DNA from: Chloroflexota bacterium
GTDB taxonomy: Bacteria > Chloroflexota > UBA6077 > CF-72
Length of the DNA: 10,565 bases
Reading direction: 5' to 3'
Assembly: GCA_019242065.1 (NCBI GenBank)
Contig: JAFAWJ010000638.1
Span: forward strand, 1 to 10,565
How positions within the stretch are numbered: position 1 is the stretch's first letter; the number at the start of each line of letters is the position of its first letter. Positions 7,872 to 10,565 of this stretch are shown here, one piece after another. A model generated the notes under the pieces. That model saw only the letters and a list, made by a program, of their open reading frames with translations, was not told the origin of the DNA and searched no databases. The position numbers and the translations under genes were made by a program.

Positions 7872-7880
7872 AGGGAGGTG
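7872..7880 (+). promoter_or_regulatory. Strong ribosome binding site fixing the start of the family-5 binding protein
   Basis: AGGGAGGTG lies 3 bases before ATG 7884 (the GGAGG core ends 5 bases before it). It decides this start over an in-frame ATG at 7785 that lies inside the preceding gene. Confidence 0.75.
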
Positions 7881-7883
7881 GCC

Positions 7884-9473
7884 ATGACGGACGGGGAGTT
7901 GACCAGGCGTGGCGCGTTGCGGCTTCTGGCAGCCGGCACAGTGGGCATGCTTGTCGCGGCGTGCGCCCCGAGCCTCAGCCCGGGCTCCACTTCGCCGCCG
8001 ACCAGCGTGACAGCCGCACCGGCCCCGCCAGCGGCCGCGCCGAAGACAGGCGGCGCCCTGAAGCAGGGCTATTTCCTGGACATCGTCAACCTGGACCCGC
8101 AATACAAAGTTGGCAACGACGCGACCTGGATTGGGGTCTACGACCGCATCACGGCGTACGATAGCCAGCTCACACCCCAGCCCATGCTGGCGGAGAGCTG
8201 GGACACCGACGACTTCACGAGCATCAAGCTCAACCTGCGCAAGGGCGTGCAGTTCCACTCCGGCCGCGAGATGACCAGCGACGACGTCAAATACACGCTG
8301 ATGCGCACCGCCGATCCCAAAGTGGCCGCCGCGCAGTACGCCGGCATGGCCCAGTGGTTCCCCACCATCGACACCCCCGACAAGTACACCGTCATCCTGC
8401 ACTCAGACCAGCCACGTCCGACCGTGTTCGATCTACTGGAGTTCATGCAGGTCGGCGACAAAGACACCCTGGAGGGGCCGGACGCCAAGACAAGCGCCGT
8501 GGGCACCGGCCCGTTCAAGCTGGCCGAATGGGTGCCCGGCGACCACGCGACGCTCGCCAAAAATCCGAACTACTGGCAGTCCGGCAAACCCTACCTGGAC
8601 AGCATCCAGATTCCGGTGTTCCGCGACCAGGTCGCCATGGTTACCGCCCTGGAGGCGGGACAGATCGACATCGCCCGGCCCCCCGCGTTAGTGGACCTCG
8701 TGCGCCTCCAGAAAGACCCCAACTACCAGGTCAGCATCAACCCGCAAACGGGCGGCTACAACGTCACTGGCCTGAACCTGACCAAGCCGCCGTTTGATAA
8801 CAAGTTGCTGCGCCAGGCGCTGAATTATGCGATCGATCGTGAGCGCTACGCCAGCACCATCGCCGGTGGGCTGGTGCAATCCAACCCCCTCCCGTGGCCA
8901 ACGTACTCGCCGGCCTACGAGGCGTCCAAGGCGGGCGCGTATGCGTTTGACCTGGACAAAGCGAAGTCGCTCTTGCAACAGTCAGGTGTGACCGTACCGG
9001 AGTTCGACTATGTGGTCACTCCGGGTTCGGAGGCCGACGGATTCGGCCAGATCTACCAGGCCGACCTCGCCAAGCTCGGCCTGAAGATGAACCTGAAGGA
9101 CATGGACAGCGCCACCTGGGTGGACCAGGTCAACCACCGCCTGTGGTTTGGCGTGTACTTTGCGTCGATCACGTACGTCCACTTATCGCCCAGCACCGCG
9201 CTGATCAACGGCAAGGCCTTCAACCCTCAGCTCAACAACTCCGGCTTCACCAGCGACACGTACGTCCAACTGATGAACGCCGCCGCGCAGGAAACGGACG
9301 TCGCCAAGCAGCGCGCCCTCTACTCCCAGATGAACGACCTCTTGCTCGACGAGTCCTTCGTCGGCTTCGTCGCGCCCACCACAGGCTCGAGCTACGTCGC
9401 CCGTCCCACCGTCCAGAACATCGCGTGGACCGCCCACGAGTCGCCCTGGTACACGGAGACGTGGCTGAAGTAA
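7884..9473 (+). CDS. ABC-type substrate-binding lipoprotein, family 5 (oligopeptide/dipeptide-type)
   Basis: The protein has 529 residues. The N-terminus has TRRGALRLL (R8, R9, Tat-like), a hydrophobic segment and lipobox VAAC with Cys 27. A Ser/Pro/Ala linker runs to about residue 53. The mature part shows LNLRKGVQFHSG (116-127) and TSDDVKYTLMR (131-141). These are the SBP_bac_5 signature, followed by VGTGPFKLAEW (206-216), NPNYWQSGKPYLDSI (227-241) and FDNKLLRQALNYAIDRERY (304-322). Proteins of this family capture peptides, nickel, glycosides or other small solutes for an ABC importer. The gene follows the amidohydrolase by 28 bases with a strong RBS, suggesting that the imported compound or its product is that enzyme's substrate. 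No permease or ATPase genes follow. The family is firm; the ligand is unknown. Confidence 0.9.
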   Translation: MTDGELTRRGALRLLAAGTVGMLVAACAPSLSPGSTSPPTSVTAAPAPPAAAPKTGGALKQGYFLDIVNLDPQYKVGNDATWIGVYDRITAYDSQLTPQPMLAESWDTDDFTSIKLNLRKGVQFHSGREMTSDDVKYTLMRTADPKVAAAQYAGMAQWFPTIDTPDKYTVILHSDQPRPTVFDLLEFMQVGDKDTLEGPDAKTSAVGTGPFKLAEWVPGDHATLAKNPNYWQSGKPYLDSIQIPVFRDQVAMVTALEAGQIDIARPPALVDLVRLQKDPNYQVSINPQTGGYNVTGLNLTKPPFDNKLLRQALNYAIDRERYASTIAGGLVQSNPLPWPTYSPAYEASKAGAYAFDLDKAKSLLQQSGVTVPEFDYVVTPGSEADGFGQIYQADLAKLGLKMNLKDMDSATWVDQVNHRLWFGVYFASITYVHLSPSTALINGKAFNPQLNNSGFTSDTYVQLMNAAAQETDVAKQRALYSQMNDLLLDESFVGFVAPTTGSSYVARPTVQNIAWTAHESPWYTETWLK

Positions 9474-9597
9474 GTCAATCGACACCGCGCGCCTCGGTTC
9501 AAAACGCGCCGCGCGCACAACTCCTGCTACTCGAACTCACATGGCTCGGGCCGATGCCCTACGTTGTCCGATCGCACATCGACGCCTAGCATCTAGC
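9474..9597 (+). promoter_or_regulatory. Intergenic spacer with candidate leaderless promoter for the STAS-like gene
   Basis: TTGTCC (9564-9569) and TAGCAT (9587-9592) are separated by 17 bases, and ATG 9598 follows after 5 bases with no Shine-Dalgarno sequence. Each hexamer matches consensus at 4 of 6 positions. The first part of the spacer has alternating GC runs (around 9485-9513) able to form a weak stem but no T tract. No coding frame is convincing here. Confidence 0.4.
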
Positions 9598-9954
9598 ATG
9601 CTGAAAGAACTGCCTGGAATGCCCGCCGGAGTCATCGGCTTCGAGGTCAGCGGCACGGTCCGAGCTGAGGATTATCGCGACGTCGTGATTCCGGCGCTCG
9701 AGCGGGCTGCCAGAGAGGGCGACGTCCGCTTCGTGGTCGAGATGCCGGAGTTCACAGGCATGACGCCGAGTGCCATGTGGCAGGACCTGAAGGTCGCTTC
9801 CGAGTACCTGCGTGCCATGAAACGCATTGCCATCGTGACCGACCTCGAGTGGGTTGCCCACATGGCGGCGCTGTTCGGCTGGCTCGTCCCGTCCGAGATG
9901 CGGAGTTTTTCCATGGCGCAACGCGAAGACGCGCTGCGATGGATCACCAGCTGA
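9598..9954 (+). CDS. SpoIIAA/STAS-like small protein (PF11964 type)
   Basis: The 118-residue protein follows the pattern of the SpoIIAA-like STAS family. It opens with GVIGFEVSGTVRAEDYRDVVIPALE (11-35), a strand then a long helix. WQDLKVASEYL (61-71), MKRIAIVTDLEW (74-85) and LFGWLVPSEMRSFSMAQREDALRWI (92-116) follow. Full length matches the family's usual 115-125 residues. Members are small cytoplasmic proteins of poorly known role, possibly ligand- or lipid-binding, and unlike true anti-sigma antagonists they lack an assignable phosphorylatable serine. I chose ATG 9598 because the family's first strand starts just after it; an upstream in-frame ATG at 9541 would add residues without homology. 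The gene is 124 bp after the binding-protein gene and is followed at once by a hairpin, which suggests it closes the plus-strand unit. Confidence 0.8.
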   Translation: MLKELPGMPAGVIGFEVSGTVRAEDYRDVVIPALERAAREGDVRFVVEMPEFTGMTPSAMWQDLKVASEYLRAMKRIAIVTDLEWVAHMAALFGWLVPSEMRSFSMAQREDALRWITS

Positions 9955-9956
9955 TC

Positions 9957-9979
9957 CGCAGCGGTCTCTAGCCGCTGCG
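9957..9979 (+). terminator. GC-rich hairpin, probable terminator after the STAS-like gene
   Basis: CGCAGCGG (9957-9964) and CCGCTGCG (9972-9979) form a perfect 8-bp stem with a 7-base loop. The stem starts 2 bases after the TGA at 9952-9954. There is no T tract after it, so it may be a T-less terminator or an mRNA-stabilising 3' hairpin. Confidence 0.55.
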
Positions 9980-10002
9980 TAGTTCCCAGGTGGGCGCATG
10001 CC

Positions 10003-10218
10003 TTGATCACGTGTCTACGCCGCGGTACGTTGGTGGCCTCAACCAACACGGATTATCCACATGGCGATTCGCCGATGCCCGGCGCCGTGGGCATGTTCCT
10101 GGAGCAGCCAATCTCCGACGCAGCCAAGCGCAAGATCCTGTGGGACAACGCGCTCGCCCTGTACGGCAGTCGACTGTATCCCAGCGTCGCCAGCGCGCCC
10201 CCGGCCGCGGCGGCGTGA
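10003..10218 (+). pseudogene. C-terminal remnant of an amidohydrolase-family gene
   Basis: A 71-codon frame with only a TTG to start from encodes DYPHGDSPMPGAVGMFL and then KRKILWDNALALYG. In amidohydrolase-2 proteins these form the last 45-50 residues: the metal-binding Asp of DYPH, a helix, and the closing KRKILxDNAxxLYG motif. Everything upstream that makes the barrel is absent. Reading the same frame back, 16 unrelated codons lead to the stop of the STAS-like gene. Homology seems to begin around 10027-10048. The tail ends in a low-complexity APPAAAA run. It differs clearly from the C-terminus of the intact amidohydrolase in this window (DYPHAVSLWGQTQ), so it is not a recent copy of that gene. 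Most likely it is a deletion remnant; a small expressed protein cannot be excluded. Confidence 0.7.
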
Positions 10219-10230
10219 GGCGTCGACGCC
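10219..10230. repeat. Perfect 12-bp palindrome 1
   Basis: GGCGTCGACGCC equals its own reverse complement. It starts directly after the TGA of the amidohydrolase remnant. Its centre is 20 bp from that of the next palindrome. Confidence 0.7.
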
Positions 10231-10238
10231 GAGATCGT

Positions 10239-10250
10239 TGACCGCGGTCA
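10239..10250. repeat. Perfect 12-bp palindrome 2
   Basis: TGACCGCGGTCA equals its own reverse complement. With palindrome 1 it occupies the space between the plus-strand remnant and the convergent minus-strand kinase gene. The pair could be an operator pair or part of a two-way terminator. Confidence 0.7.
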
Positions 10251-10321
10251 CTCGAAATCAGGCTTGAGGGTCACCTTTTCCAGAAGTTCGCGCGGTCGTC
10301 GGTAGTTCCGCTGCGCGGCGC

Positions 10322-10565
10322 TCAGGCTGGGTGCGCGCCCGTATGGATAATCGTCCCGACATGTTCGCCGCGCAGCGCCGCGGTCAGCCGACCTGGCACC
10401 AGTCCGTTGACGATCCGCACGCGCTCGAGGTGGCGCGCGGTCGCCATGACGTCGAGCAGCGCGCGGTCGACCAGCAACGTACCCGTCTGTGCGGCAAGCT
10501 CGGCGGCGGTGGTTTCGGGAATCAGCCGAGGCGTCGTTCCACCGGGAGCACGTGGATCGGCGTCG
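10322..10565 (-). CDS. Amino-acid-kinase-fold protein (UMP kinase / molybdenum storage protein-like), C-terminal end; runs off right edge
   Basis: The last 80 codons of a minus-strand gene are present, ending with TGA at 10324-10322; the N-terminal two thirds lie outside the window. The fragment opens with DADPR, the ADP segment that follows the nucleotide-site loop in UMP kinases. It continues [14 protein letters not shown] and closes with [25 protein letters not shown]. The NGxxPGxLxxALxGExVGTxI ending is shared by bacterial UMP kinase and the molybdenum/tungsten storage protein (MosA/MosB). The insertion [22 protein letters not shown] looks more like the storage-protein branch than housekeeping PyrH, in my judgement. 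With a Mo-hydroxylase 3.6 kb away, a link to molybdate handling is attractive but unproven. The fold is confident; the branch is uncertain. Confidence 0.75.
   Translation of the reverse strand, partial: DADPRAPGGTTPRLIPETTAAELAAQTGTLLVDRALLDVMATARHLERVRIVNGLVPGRLTAALRGEHVGTIIHTGAHPA

Noticed and set aside
9493..9508. GGTTCAAAA, resembling a tRNA T-loop
   Set aside because: The flanking bases do not form a T-stem, and no acceptor or anticodon arm can be found around it.
9485..9513. GCGCGC inverted repeats after the family-5 binding-protein gene as a terminator
   Set aside because: The arms pair only over about 6 bases of alternating GC with a long loop and no T tract; too weak to call.
10053..10061. 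TTATCCACA, a perfect DnaA-box match
   Set aside because: It falls exactly on the codons of the amidohydrolase DYPH motif (GAT TAT CCA CAT) in the remnant. It is isolated, with no further boxes, AT-rich stretch or dnaA/dnaN genes.
10248..10322. Minus-strand frame ending NYRRPRELLEKVTLKPDFE before a stop
   Set aside because: The ending looks protein-like. However, the frame runs into the overlapping kinase gene with an Arg-rich translation, has no plausible start and gives no family I recognise. It may be a decayed gene end but cannot be supported.

Overview
The window is GC-rich and densely coding, with no rRNA, tRNA, CRISPR array or transposase. It reads as an accessory or catabolic segment of a bacterial chromosome. 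Two substrate-binding lipoproteins have twin-arginine-like signal sequences followed by Pro/Ala/Thr-rich linkers. Amidohydrolase-fold enzymes, a xanthine-dehydrogenase-family subunit and an Asp-box (BNR) repeat protein lie beside them. This mix resembles soil or aquatic Chloroflexota genomes, but that assignment is an impression from protein style, not a measurement.

Layout from left to right: (a) 1-1733, minus strand: a BNR/Asp-box beta-propeller gene followed, with a 4-base ATGA overlap, by a MetE-like (cobalamin-independent methionine synthase II family) gene that leaves the window. (b) 1789-2841, plus: a DUF6282-like metal-dependent hydrolase, diverging from (a). (c) 2838-4520, minus: an LplA/family-1-type substrate-binding lipoprotein, whose stop codon overlaps that of (b). 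(d) 4556-9954, plus: a Mo-hydroxylase large subunit, an amidohydrolase-2 family enzyme, an oligopeptide/family-5-type substrate-binding lipoprotein and a SpoIIAA/STAS-like protein. A GC-rich hairpin follows directly. (e) 10003-10218, plus: a short frame that looks like the severed C-terminus of another amidohydrolase. (f) 10219-10250: two perfect 12-bp palindromes with centres 20 bp apart. (g) 10322-10565, minus: the C-terminal end of an amino-acid-kinase-fold protein resembling UMP kinase or the molybdenum storage protein, running off the right edge.

A working picture, which is inference, is uptake of a small organic substrate by the two binding proteins. Oxidation by the molybdenum hydroxylase and hydrolysis or decarboxylation by the amidohydrolases would follow. 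The substrate cannot be read from the sequence. The binding proteins have no permease or ATPase genes here, and the Mo-hydroxylase has no FeS or FAD subunit here, so all must rely on partners elsewhere. Several genes without a Shine-Dalgarno sequence have a TANNNT element 5-7 bases before a possible start, suggesting leaderless mRNAs. I found no convincing evidence for an entirely new system. The best leads are the amidohydrolase remnant, the paired palindromes, the kinase near a Mo enzyme, and the stand-alone compact Mo subunit.
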